A stretch of DNA of 46,965 nt. Source: Steroidobacter sp. (lineage in GTDB: Bacteria; Pseudomonadota; Gammaproteobacteria; Steroidobacterales; Steroidobacteraceae). The stretch covers positions 1 to 46,965 of the forward strand of contig JAICPY010000026.1 of the NCBI GenBank assembly GCA_025929585.1, in the 5' to 3' direction. Position 1 is the first letter of the stretch. Each line of letters begins with the position of its first letter. The notes beneath the pieces are model-generated. The model saw only the letters and a list, made by a program, of their open reading frames with translations. It was not told the origin of the DNA and ran no database searches. Both the position numbers and the translations under genes were made by a program. Below, piece by piece: positions 25,530 through 35,610 of the stretch.

Positions 25530-26789
25530 ATGGACTCGACTAGATGTGTGGGCCGCGTCAAGCATCTGAGTCTCCTCCTTTGTCTGGTTGGCTCGCTGCT
25601 GTTGCAGCCCTCCGCGAGCGAGGCTGCATTTCCTGATGCACGCAACCCCCCTCCCGAAGGGTGGGAAGGACCCGTCTTCAAGCTCAGCCAACGCTATCCG
25701 CGTTCTCTCCCTCGCATTAGCAATCCACCGTGGTTGCGTTTCGATTTCGCGAATTCGGCTGAAGCGCCGCAATACATGAACGCGGTACTCAATTATTGCC
25801 TGCAAGGTAATACCGCCACCAACTTTGCGGATGTGTCGCGAAATCCGGTGCGTAAGTGGTATCACGCGCCTTGGCTGCACTCCGGGAGCGCCGGACGTGA
25901 ATTCATTCACGGGCTCACGCGAGAACGTCCTTCCAGAGAAGGAGAGCTCGGACCTCTACACGTCACGGATCGAGTGCAAAACTGGGCTGTCGGCTTCTAC
26001 AACTCGCGCGGCGGCTACACGATCGGTCGCGTGTGGGCCGATGAAGCGAATCCAGATCCATCAAAGGCAAAGTTTCCGTTGCACACGGTGAGCTGCAAAC
26101 TAATTTTCACGGCCGCCCCGTTAGCTGAGGTTCCGTACCTAGAAGGGACATTGGAATGGGAGGCGGATATCAATCGAGCAGCCAATGCCGGGCCTAGGCC
26201 AGTCCTTCGACTTCTGCAACTCGATGTCGCCGTGCGAGACCCTCGCGCAGATTTCACGACCGGATGGGTGCTGGGTACTTTTCAGTATCAGAAGGACGCC
26301 AGCGCTTCTTCGGATTGGTGGCGACATCTAGTACCCGTCGGAATGATGTGGGGGAACGACGCGCCTCGAGTCCTCATCAGCCAGCCGCCCCAGGAACAAT
26401 GGATCAACACCAATCGCGATCCGCAACTTCATCTTGGTTTGCGCGGCCTGCTCAATGGCCCGATCGATAATCCCCGATCTTCATGCATCGCCTGTCACGG
26501 TTTGGCCCAGACGGCGATGGTCGAGGATGCCGAGCCCTCTCTGCCACGCGTCCCGAACGCGAATGCATCCGCGGCAACATTGCAGCGCTACTTGCGCAAT
26601 ATCGAGTCTGGAGAAGCCTATTCGCCCGATTACGTATCGCTGGATTATTCATTGCAGCTCCAAGTCGGAATCAGCAACTTTCTAGAAGCACGCGAGATGG
26701 ATGCTGGCCCGACGGGTGTTGCACCTGAATCGCGGACGGGCGAGCGCGGGCCACGCCGCACTCGCGCGATTCTTCGCGATGACGATTGA
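25530..26789 (+). CDS. Exported monohaem c-type cytochrome of unknown family
   Basis: A 419-residue protein with a signal peptide from ATG 25530 (AGGAG seven bases upstream; cleavage near SASEAA). It has a single haem motif, SCIACHG, with Cys319, Cys322 and His323. The large preceding region (about 30-310) has conserved-looking aromatic patches (NPPWLRFDF, WYHAPWLH, NWAVGFYNSRGGYTIGRVW) and is probably a beta-rich domain. I recall similar single-haem proteins in proteobacteria annotated only as cytochrome c family. The tail after 380 is Arg/Asp-rich and likely disordered. The amidohydrolase-peptidase fusion begins 11 bases downstream, so the two are probably co-transcribed. It requires the Ccm system. 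Confidence 0.75.
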   Translation: MDSTRCVGRVKHLSLLLCLVGSLLLQPSASEAAFPDARNPPPEGWEGPVFKLSQRYPRSLPRISNPPWLRFDFANSAEAPQYMNAVLNYCLQGNTATNFADVSRNPVRKWYHAPWLHSGSAGREFIHGLTRERPSREGELGPLHVTDRVQNWAVGFYNSRGGYTIGRVWADEANPDPSKAKFPLHTVSCKLIFTAAPLAEVPYLEGTLEWEADINRAANAGPRPVLRLLQLDVAVRDPRADFTTGWVLGTFQYQKDASASSDWWRHLVPVGMMWGNDAPRVLISQPPQEQWINTNRDPQLHLGLRGLLNGPIDNPRSSCIACHGLAQTAMVEDAEPSLPRVPNANASAATLQRYLRNIESGEAYSPDYVSLDYSLQLQVGISNFLEAREMDAGPTGVAPESRTGERGPRRTRAILRDDD

Positions 26790-26800
26790 TGTAGCCCTGC

Positions 26801-29800
26801 TTGGCCACCAAGAAAAAATCGCCGGTCGATCCTTCCCACGGGCCTGCGTTCGTCGTCGATGGGCGAGTCGTGACGATGAATCGCACCTTCAAGGTGTTCG
26901 ACAAAGGGCGCATCTATGTCGAGGGCGGCATCATCCGCGCCATTCGCGAATCGGATGCACCTGCGCCCGCAGGTTTCGAGAAGGCGCCTCGGATTACGAC
27001 CCGAGGCACGATCTATCCAGGTTTGATCGAGCTGCACAACCATCTCAGTTACAACCCGCTGCAAATGTGGCAGGTGCCGCGCATCTTCGCTCATCGCGGG
27101 CAATGGAGTGGCCACCCCGACAAGCGCCGGCTCATTAGTCAGCCGATGTCGGTACTGGCAAGTATTGGCGGCACGATCGAAGCCATCGTCCGCTACGTAG
27201 AAGCGAAGTGCCTGGTCGGCGGCGTTACAGCATCTCAGGGCCTCACGCTCATGGCTGCGCCGGGCATAGAGCACAAGTACCGAGGCATCGTGCGTAATGT
27301 CGAGAGCACCGATGACCCGACCTTGCCTGAGGCGCTCACACGCATCGCGGACGTCACCGATGCCAAGGCGTTCGCAAAACGGTTGGCAAGCGCGCAGAAG
27401 AACAATGCAGCTTTGCTGTTGCACCTCGCGGAAGGCATCGGCGAGCAAGCCCGTCGGCATTTTTTGAATCTCAAGATTCAGGGCGATCGATGGGCCATTA
27501 CCCCTTCGCTCGTCGGGATCCACGGTGCTGGACTGCTTCCGCAGGATCTCGCAGTCTTCGGCGAACGCGGAGGAAGTCTCGTCTGGTCGCCGCTGAGTAA
27601 TCTGCTTCTATATGGCGGCACGGCGGACATCGAAGCCGCAAAGCGCTCGAATGTGATGCTGGCGCTCGGCTCGGATTGGTCGCCTTCGGGGAGCAAGAAC
27701 CTGCTGTCCGAGCTCAAAGTGGCGCGTGCGTGGAGCGGCCTACGCGGAGGAGTGTTTAGTTCTCGCGAGCTCGTGGCAATGGCGACGATCAATCCAGCTC
27801 GGATGGTTCGCTGGGACGCCGCGCTAGGTTCAATCGAGCCGGACAAGCGTGCGGATCTGCTCATCGTCAAGGGTGCAGCGGGCGACGCGTACGACAAATT
27901 GCTGGAGGCACAGGAAAGCGACATCGATCTGGTGTTCATCAACGGCGTCCCGCGATTCGGGCGAGATTCCTCGATGAAACGCGCACTCGCGAAGCTTCTT
28001 CCCGCGGATCTCTCGCGCCTTGAATCCAGGAAGGTCGGAACCGAGCAGATGAAGTTCAACTTCGTCCAAGAGACGGCCGATCCGCTCGTGGCCGCCGTGT
28101 CATTGGAGCTCGCCGAGCAACGCTTGAGAGAAGGATTGCGCGATCTGCCGGAGTTGGCATCTGCGTTGACCGATCCTTTGACCGCCACCTCGATACTCGG
28201 CGTGGAGGGCGCCATCGCCAAGGATTCCACTGCGCATCGCTGGGTATTGGCGCTCGACAATGAGCCTCATGCCGAGACCGCTTTACAGGGCTCTGCGCGT
28301 CCGCTTGCGCCGGCATCGCTGCGGCCAGACGAGTTTCGATTTGGCGCCGATGCACTGGCGTTGAATGCCTCGAATGCGGTGAATCTGGTGTCGCTGAAGC
28401 TCGATGCGCTCGCGGTCGTCGAGGATTCGATGTATTTCGAGCGCCTCGCTGCGCAAATCAATCTGCCAAACGGTTTCGCTAGAACCATTGCGAAGTTGCA
28501 TGGCTATTCGCTGCCGAGCGAGCCGCCCGGTTGGGCACCGCACTCACCTCCGGTTAGCGATTCTCCGATCCAAGTGGAATTGTCCCTGCCGCGCTCGCTT
28601 CAGGAATTGCGTGAGCTGCGCGATGGCATGTCGCGGGAAGATCGGCTAAAGCTCGTTCGTCAACTCTATGTGGTGTTGGCCGAGATGTATGTGCACATGC
28701 CGCTGAAACGAGCAGCGCATGCGGTCGATCCATTGCAGAGATTGAAGTTGCTGCAATATTCGCTCGAAGAAGGCATCGATGGCGATGAAATCAAGGGGAT
28801 TCTATTTCATCAACGCATGCTGGAGATCTTCAATGAGCTTCGAGATCTTCACACGAACTATATTCTTCCACCGCCTTACAACGATCTGACTGCGTTTCTG
28901 CCATTCTTGCTGGAACGATGTTTCGAGGTCGAAGCGGACAATCCTCGTGCAATCTATCTGGTGACCAAGGTTGCCTCCATTCTCGAGCATCCCACGTTCG
29001 TGCCAGGTGTCGAGCTGCTCTATTGGAATGGGATGCCAATGGAGAATGCGATTCATCAAAACGCGCATCGGCAAGCTGGCAGTAATCTAGCGGCGCGTTT
29101 TGCACGGGGGCTGGCAGGCATGACCGTCCGACCTCTTGCTCGTGTTCTGCCACCGGAGGAAGAGTGGGTGCTGCTGACGTATCGGGCATTGGATGGCCGC
29201 ACGCTCGAAATTCGATTGCCCTGGCAAATCAGCTCGAGGGCAGGGAGCTCACAGTTCGAGGTGCCCGCTTTGTCGGCGCAAAATATTCGCTCGATGCTGG
29301 GCGCACAAGGACAGCGAGCACGGAGCAGGGCAGCTCGTTCACTGGCGCTCTTGGCTGCTTTCGGCGTCGACGGCCAAATGGAGGCCGTCAATTCCGCTCG
29401 GCGCGCGCTTTACGCGCAATCAAGATCAAGCAAGACGACCAAGGGCGCGGAGCAGGACATACAAACCAAGCTTCCGAATGTCCTGCGCGCGAGAGTAGTG
29501 CGAGTGAAGCGAAGCACGTTTGGTTATCTGCGCATCTATACATTCTCGGTCGACAATGCCGACACCTTCGTGCAGGAAGTGGTGCGACTACTTGCCAGAA
29601 TGCCCAAGCGGGGACTGATCATCGACGTGCGCAACAATGGCGGCGGGCTGATTTGGGCGGCGGAGCAGCTGCTGCAACTGTTCACGGATAGGCCAGTAGA
29701 ACCGGAACGCGCACAGTTCATCAACTCACCCCGCGTACTCGACTTGGTGCGACGTCATGCCCCTTCGACACTCTCTGCTAGCCTGGATCTACGCCCGTGG

Positions 29801-30274
29801 ATCGATTCGATAGCTCGCTCCGTCGTTACCGGCTCGCTTCACTCGGAAGCGTTTCCGATTACGCCTGCAGCAAAAGCAAACGAGATCGGGCGCCAGTATC
29901 CGGGCCCTGTCGTTGCGATAACAGATGCGCTGGCATACAGCGCGACCGACATGTTCGTTGCCGGCTTTCGAGACCACGACATCGGTCCGATCCTTGGCGT
30001 GGATGACAATACAGGTGCAGGCGGCGCCAACGTCTGGTCTTATTCCTTGTTGCACGCGCTGCTCGCGGACAGGGATCCCAAGTTGGATGAGCTACCGGGT
30101 GGATGCGATTGCCGCGTTTCAATGCGTCGAACGCTACGAGTCGGGACAAGCGCAGGCATGCCGCTAGAGGATCTGGGCGTTATCCCCGATGCGCGTCACT
30201 ACATGACGAAGCGCGACGTCCTCGGAGAGAACGAGGATCTCATCGCGCATGCCGTGGAGTTGCTCGGTTCTTAG
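26801..30274 (+). CDS. Amidohydrolase fused to an S41-type peptidase
   Basis: A 1157-residue fusion. Residues about 15-390 form an amidohydrolase: the N-terminal beta-sandwich (VVDGRVVTMN), metal ligands His79/His81 (IELHNHLSY), His208 (LLLHLAEG), His241 (GIHGAG) and Asp292 (LGSDWSP), and the return to the sandwich (GSIEPDKRADLLIVKG). About 600-1157 form a C-terminal-processing-protease-like S41 domain: RGLIIDVRNNGGG near 938, then TDALAYSATDMF with the expected nucleophile Ser1047 and GVDDNTGAGG. The middle (about 400-600) is unassigned. No signal peptide is visible. A stop at 26792-26794 limits the start, leaving TTG 26801 as the first plausible start with no clear ribosome-binding site. 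Coupling to the cytochrome gene 11 bases upstream is likely. Confidence 0.85.
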   Translation: MATKKKSPVDPSHGPAFVVDGRVVTMNRTFKVFDKGRIYVEGGIIRAIRESDAPAPAGFEKAPRITTRGTIYPGLIELHNHLSYNPLQMWQVPRIFAHRGQWSGHPDKRRLISQPMSVLASIGGTIEAIVRYVEAKCLVGGVTASQGLTLMAAPGIEHKYRGIVRNVESTDDPTLPEALTRIADVTDAKAFAKRLASAQKNNAALLLHLAEGIGEQARRHFLNLKIQGDRWAITPSLVGIHGAGLLPQDLAVFGERGGSLVWSPLSNLLLYGGTADIEAAKRSNVMLALGSDWSPSGSKNLLSELKVARAWSGLRGGVFSSRELVAMATINPARMVRWDAALGSIEPDKRADLLIVKGAAGDAYDKLLEAQESDIDLVFINGVPRFGRDSSMKRALAKLLPADLSRLESRKVGTEQMKFNFVQETADPLVAAVSLELAEQRLREGLRDLPELASALTDPLTATSILGVEGAIAKDSTAHRWVLALDNEPHAETALQGSARPLAPASLRPDEFRFGADALALNASNAVNLVSLKLDALAVVEDSMYFERLAAQINLPNGFARTIAKLHGYSLPSEPPGWAPHSPPVSDSPIQVELSLPRSLQELRELRDGMSREDRLKLVRQLYVVLAEMYVHMPLKRAAHAVDPLQRLKLLQYSLEEGIDGDEIKGILFHQRMLEIFNELRDLHTNYILPPPYNDLTAFLPFLLERCFEVEADNPRAIYLVTKVASILEHPTFVPGVELLYWNGMPMENAIHQNAHRQAGSNLAARFARGLAGMTVRPLARVLPPEEEWVLLTYRALDGRTLEIRLPWQISSRAGSSQFEVPALSAQNIRSMLGAQGQRARSRAARSLALLAAFGVDGQMEAVNSARRALYAQSRSSKTTKGAEQDIQTKLPNVLRARVVRVKRSTFGYLRIYTFSVDNADTFVQEVVRLLARMPKRGLIIDVRNNGGGLIWAAEQLLQLFTDRPVEPERAQFINSPRVLDLVRRHAPSTLSASLDLRPWIDSIARSVVTGSLHSEAFPITPAAKANEIGRQYPGPVVAITDALAYSATDMFVAGFRDHDIGPILGVDDNTGAGGANVWSYSLLHALLADRDPKLDELPGGCDCRVSMRRTLRVGTSAGMPLEDLGVIPDARHYMTKRDVLGENEDLIAHAVELLGS

Positions 30275-30380
30275 CTTCAGTGAAGCACAGTACCGCCCAC
30301 GCCTTCGACTGCGAGGGCTCGTCGAGGCACGTCTTCTCTTGATTTCGCTCCTCACTCTTCGCTGCCGGTCGATGTGGTGA

Positions 30381-30402
30381 GCGGGTCTGACGGCAGACCC
30401 GC
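30381..30402. terminator. Perfect 9-bp GC-rich hairpin
   Basis: gcgggtctg and cagacccgc pair perfectly around an ACGG loop. It lies in the gap where the fusion gene (plus strand) and the universal stress gene (minus strand) converge, so it may terminate either or both. No T-tract follows, so it may be only a stabilising hairpin. The rest of the 269-base gap shows nothing clear. Confidence 0.45.
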
Positions 30403-30543
30403 ACAAGGTTGAGTCATCGGCCCAACCTCACAACATCCACTCCTAATGGATCGAAGGCCCGATGGATATCCACGAACATCAGTGCCGTAACGCTACTGCG
30501 CGGAGCTCTCGTCTGCATCCACCACGTCAAGTCCGCAGGTCTT

Positions 30544-31527
30544 TCAACCAACTGCATCCTCACAAGCATCATCGCTCCGAGGAGAGAAGACCGGAGAGCG
30601 CAGGATCTGTCGGAGAGAGGCCGTCGACGCCACTAGCACATCGCAGGCGCGCGTGCGCAGCGCGAGGGACGCCGCACTTCTCGGCAGTGCACGAGTCAAC
30701 ATCGAGGAGCGACCGATAGCCGCAACCAGCAATTGGGGATCAGAGTTCTTCTTGATATGCGATAGAACCGTCCTTGCGCTCTGAGCTCCACCGACCAGCT
30801 CGAAGCCCAACAAATGCAGCCCCGCATCATCGATGATTCTCTGTGACCGTCGGTGCACCAGAGCTTGAAGGCTCGTTGCCAACATCGGCCAGGTCCGTCT
30901 CATGATCGACCCGAATAGACAGGCAATCCGGTCGATCATGGCGGCATGGGGCGCGACAGACACGTGAGCGGTACTGAAGAGATCGAACTGATCCGCCGCC
31001 TGCACGAATAGACCTATGTCGTTTCTGGCCACGAACGTTACACCGCGGTAGTCGCGATCCGCATCGCTGTTCACGACCAGAACAGGCCTTTTAGCACTAT
31101 GGACGATACGTTCGGCGGTGGTCCATCGCAGCATCTGTGCACGACGTTTAGTGTGCGCGCCTAACACGATCAGATCTGCATTCCAGTTTTTCGCGACGCG
31201 TGCAATCGTGCTATGCGCATCGCCCACGCGCACCGATAGTTCCGGTGCGACACGAAGGTGCGCATGCCGTCTAGCGTGCCATTGCAATGCCGAATGCGCT
31301 CGCTCTGCTCGTCGGCCAGCAAGGCGCATCGTCAACTTGGAATCGACGATGTGCAGCAACATCACTTGTCCGTCCAACGTTTGAGCCAGACTGAGCGCTC
31401 GACGGATCGCGGGTTCGGATTTGGACGATAGATCCGTGGCACAAAGGATCTTCAACCGTGCAGGTGTATAGGACGGCGGCCCGTGGACATCGATGTGAAT
31501 CGGTTTGGTTCTTGTCGAGAGCATCAT
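30544..31527 (-). CDS. Tandem universal stress protein, degenerate second domain
   Basis: A 327-residue protein. The first UspA domain (about 25-155) has LKILCATDLSSKSEPAIRRA, the LIVLGAH nucleotide-binding region and a weakened phosphate loop (GAHTKRRAQMLRWTTAERIV) leading to SAKRPVLVV. The second half (about 165-310) keeps the fold order but lost the usual G-x2-G-x9-G motif; its TRACDVLVAS matches the final strand. ATP binding by the second half is therefore doubtful. It lies 41 bases downstream of a second tandem Usp gene on the same strand. The pair resembles UspE-type double-domain proteins. Confidence 0.78.
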   Translation of the reverse strand: MMLSTRTKPIHIDVHGPPSYTPARLKILCATDLSSKSEPAIRRALSLAQTLDGQVMLLHIVDSKLTMRLAGRRAERAHSALQWHARRHAHLRVAPELSVRVGDAHSTIARVAKNWNADLIVLGAHTKRRAQMLRWTTAERIVHSAKRPVLVVNSDADRDYRGVTFVARNDIGLFVQAADQFDLFSTAHVSVAPHAAMIDRIACLFGSIMRRTWPMLATSLQALVHRRSQRIIDDAGLHLLGFELVGGAQSARTVLSHIKKNSDPQLLVAAIGRSSMLTRALPRSAASLALRTRACDVLVASTASLRQILRSPVFSPRSDDACEDAVG

Positions 31528-31568
31528 GAATAAAACACCATTCGTAAAAAGCTCAACGTCGTAAAAGG

Positions 31569-32591
31569 CTATCCGGCATGCATCGTTGATCCTGCGTCAG
31601 GGCGCGGAGAGTGCTGCAGCGGTGTCACAGATGAAGAGGACGGATGCTCCACAACTTCCTCGCGATGCGCCGAGACAGCCGGCACGGCGAGAATGTCGCA
31701 CCGAACCTTGCTCAGCACCTGATGCGCAACGCTATTCATCAGCATCCGTTTCAACAAGAACCATCGACTGGTGCCGATCACCAGCAACTCAGGTCGCGTC
31801 TCTTCGATGATGTGCTCGATCGCATCCAGGGGACGTGCAGGCTCGGCGGAGATACGAACCTTCGCCAGATCGAATCCGGCCGCAGCGAGATCCGGGCTAA
31901 GTTGTGCCGCGACTAGACGTTGCCACTTATTCTTATAATCCTCGAGCTGCTTGGTCACTGCTCCTTCATCGGCGAGCAGGCCAGTGTGCGGCGGATCGAA
32001 GGCGTGGACGAACCACGCGTACGCGCTGCCAAGCAACCCCATCCTCGAGACCGCCTGTGCTACGCGGACGGAGGTCATGGATAGATCAGTTGCGACCGCA
32101 ACCTGACTGTATTGCGACTCCGGTTCTCGATTGACGATCAGCACCGGGCAATCGACCGATCGAATGATGCGCTCGGCGGTTGTTCCGAGAACCAGCTCGT
32201 ACCGGCGCGATACGGGGGCCGTTAGGATGATCATGTCGGCATCCCATTCCTTCGCCACCTGCGCGATCACCTTCAGCGGCTTGCCCATATGAATTTCGAC
32301 CGAGCACGCCTCGGGTGCGTGCGCCATTGCCTTCTCTGCCTGCAATGTGAGCCGGACCCGTGCGCGGTTTCCCTTCAGACGCATGACTCGTTCCGATTGC
32401 CGATCGCTCACGACGTGCACGAATAGCACGTCGGCGTTCATCTGTTTTGCCAGTAACGCCGCGCGTCGAACAGCTCGATCAGAACGCGGCGCCAAGTCGG
32501 TTGCACACAGCAGCCGTCTTCTCGGTTGCGGCACCGATGCGATATCGGCGGTTTGATTCATTTCAGAGATATCGATTGCAACGCTACTCAT
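31569..32591 (-). CDS. Tandem universal stress protein, UspE-like
   Basis: A 340-residue double Usp protein. Domain one (about 25-155) has RRLLCATDLAPRSDRAVRRA, ADMIILTAPVSRRYELVLGT and TAERIIRSVDCPVLIV. Domain two (about 160-305) has VAVATDLSMTSVRVAQAV, ELLVIGTSRWFLLKRMLMNS and VRCDILAVP. In the second domain the G-x-S-R-W motif replaces the usual G-x2-G. The last 40 residues are Ser/Pro-rich and probably disordered. I prefer ATG 32591 (AGG six bases upstream) over ATG 32594 and the first in-frame start at 32624. It is 68 bases downstream of rnk on the same strand and may be co-transcribed. Confidence 0.82.
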   Translation of the reverse strand: MSSVAIDISEMNQTADIASVPQPRRRLLCATDLAPRSDRAVRRAALLAKQMNADVLFVHVVSDRQSERVMRLKGNRARVRLTLQAEKAMAHAPEACSVEIHMGKPLKVIAQVAKEWDADMIILTAPVSRRYELVLGTTAERIIRSVDCPVLIVNREPESQYSQVAVATDLSMTSVRVAQAVSRMGLLGSAYAWFVHAFDPPHTGLLADEGAVTKQLEDYKNKWQRLVAAQLSPDLAAAGFDLAKVRISAEPARPLDAIEHIIEETRPELLVIGTSRWFLLKRMLMNSVAHQVLSKVRCDILAVPAVSAHREEVVEHPSSSSVTPLQHSPRPDAGSTMHAG

Positions 32592-32659
32592 CATCCACCT
32601 GCTCGAAGAATATTGTGGAGCCAATGCAAGCGGGGCAGGGCGCCCCAGCCGTTCACCTT

Positions 32660-33091
32660 CTACGCGGCGACGCGCTGTGAAGGCTGCGATGGCGGACCGC
32701 CAGGAAGATCATCTGGCTGCATGACAGCCTCGATCTTCAAGCGCCGCCATCCGCCTGGCATCCACCATTCGACTTCATCCCCGGTTCGATAGCCGAGCAA
32801 CGCAGTGCCAAGAGGCGCGAGAACGGATACGCGACCTTCGGTAAGATCGGCCTGCGCCGGAAACACCAGCGTATAGGTGTGGCACTGATGACTTTCGACG
32901 TCGCGAACTAGCACGCGAGTGTCCAGCGCAACGACATCCTCGGGCACTTCCTCGACGACCGATGCTCGGTCCATCTCTTCCCGAAGATCCAGTAGATTCT
33001 CTTGATCCATCGCGGTGAGCGAATAGTGATTGCGGAGCAAACCACGCAATCGCATGACGTCTCGTTTGCTCAACACGATTCTCTTTTCCAT
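32660..33091 (-). CDS. rnk: Regulator of nucleoside diphosphate kinase, Rnk
   Basis: A 143-residue protein of the Rnk/GreA-GreB family. The N-terminal helical pair (about 1-50) is followed by the FKBP-like GreA/B C-terminal domain (about 50-130), with VALDTRVLVRDVESHQCHTYTLVFP and VLAPLGTALLGYRTGDEVEWWMPGGWRRLKIEAV. Rnk binds RNA polymerase but lacks the Gre acidic tip, and was first described as affecting nucleoside diphosphate kinase. I chose ATG 33091 with TAGGAG upstream; the frame extends to GTG 33115, overlapping that site. The tail after about 125 is Pro/Gln-rich. The neighbouring stress genes fit a stationary-phase role. Confidence 0.87.
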   Translation of the reverse strand: MEKRIVLSKRDVMRLRGLLRNHYSLTAMDQENLLDLREEMDRASVVEEVPEDVVALDTRVLVRDVESHQCHTYTLVFPAQADLTEGRVSVLAPLGTALLGYRTGDEVEWWMPGGWRRLKIEAVMQPDDLPGGPPSQPSQRVAA

Positions 33092-33186
33092 TTCGATCAC
33101 TCCTACGGGTAACACTTCGGCGCGGCCATGACGCTCGGCCTTATTGCCGCGCCCAGTGTTTGTAACGTAGGATGACCATTCGGTCT

Positions 33187-33200
33187 ATTAGAATTATTCT
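33187..33200 (-). promoter_or_regulatory. Shared 14-base element upstream of rnk
   Basis: On the rnk strand this reads agaataattctaat. The same 14 bases, in the same orientation, occur upstream of speD at 36551-36564. The distance to the start codon is nearly the same: 95 bases before rnk and 93 before speD. Flanks also partly match (gcg before, ga after). It contains the near-palindrome AGAAT-A-ATTCT and a TCTAAT that could serve as a -10. A shared regulator or promoter type is possible. Confidence 0.4.
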
Positions 33201-33277
33201 GCGCCTCCATTCGCTATTATCTAATTATAGACACGCACGAATACGTCTCGGTCGTCCTCTTTTGGCGATGTCCGTCG

Positions 33278-35072
<1,795 letters not shown>

Positions 35073-35594
35073 ATGTATTCCAGATTTCCTATTCAATGCG
35101 AATGCTCCTATAGCAGGGATCGCTTCAATCTCGCTTTCGCCAGAAAAGCGATGGAAGTCGTACGCCCAGGCAAGGAGCTGGTTCTAGAACCTTCTGTGCG
35201 CGGGCTGACACTCCTGGCCGAAACCGAGATGGCGTTGGAGCGTCCGCTCGCTGTGCTTCGCGATGTTTACGGCAACGATGTTCGTGTAGGTCCGCTGACG
35301 GTGCGTTATCACCAGGGCAGTGCAATCGAAGAGCCTTACATGGGCTTGCGCATCCGCTGCCAACCACAGCAGTTCGAAGCATTGCGGATCGATTTGTTGC
35401 GTCGGGGCGCAAGCGTGTTGGATGCCGAAGTGAACCGTCTGTGCGGTGTGCTTCGCGCGTCGGCGCCGCTCGCCGCGCTCGTGGGATATCCGGCACACGT
35501 CAAAGACTCAACCGGAGGAGATGCGAACCTCGTCATGTGGTTGAGCCACTATGAGCCAGTCAATGAGCCTCCTCCAGGAGGGCAGGTTGCATGA
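35073..35594 (+). CDS. Stand-alone elongation factor G domain V-like protein
   Basis: A 173-residue protein. The C-terminal half (about 88-168) matches EF-G domain V: EEPYMGLRIRCQPQQFEAL replaces the usual EPIMKVEV...PEEY, LLRRGASVLDAE matches SRRGxIxGxE, and PLAALVGYPAHVKDSTGG then LSHYEPVNEP matches PLxEMFGYATDLRSxTxGR...FxHYEPVP. The N-terminal half (about 1-85) could be a degenerate domain IV (GLTLLAETEMALERPL). No GTPase domain is present. I take ATG 35073 with GGGAGAGGG just upstream. A role in ribosome binding is inferred only. It converges on nhaR with 16 bases between stops. Confidence 0.7.
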   Translation: MYSRFPIQCECSYSRDRFNLAFARKAMEVVRPGKELVLEPSVRGLTLLAETEMALERPLAVLRDVYGNDVRVGPLTVRYHQGSAIEEPYMGLRIRCQPQQFEALRIDLLRRGASVLDAEVNRLCGVLRASAPLAALVGYPAHVKDSTGGDANLVMWLSHYEPVNEPPPGGQVA

Positions 35595-35610
35595 GCTCCG
35601 CTCTTGAACC

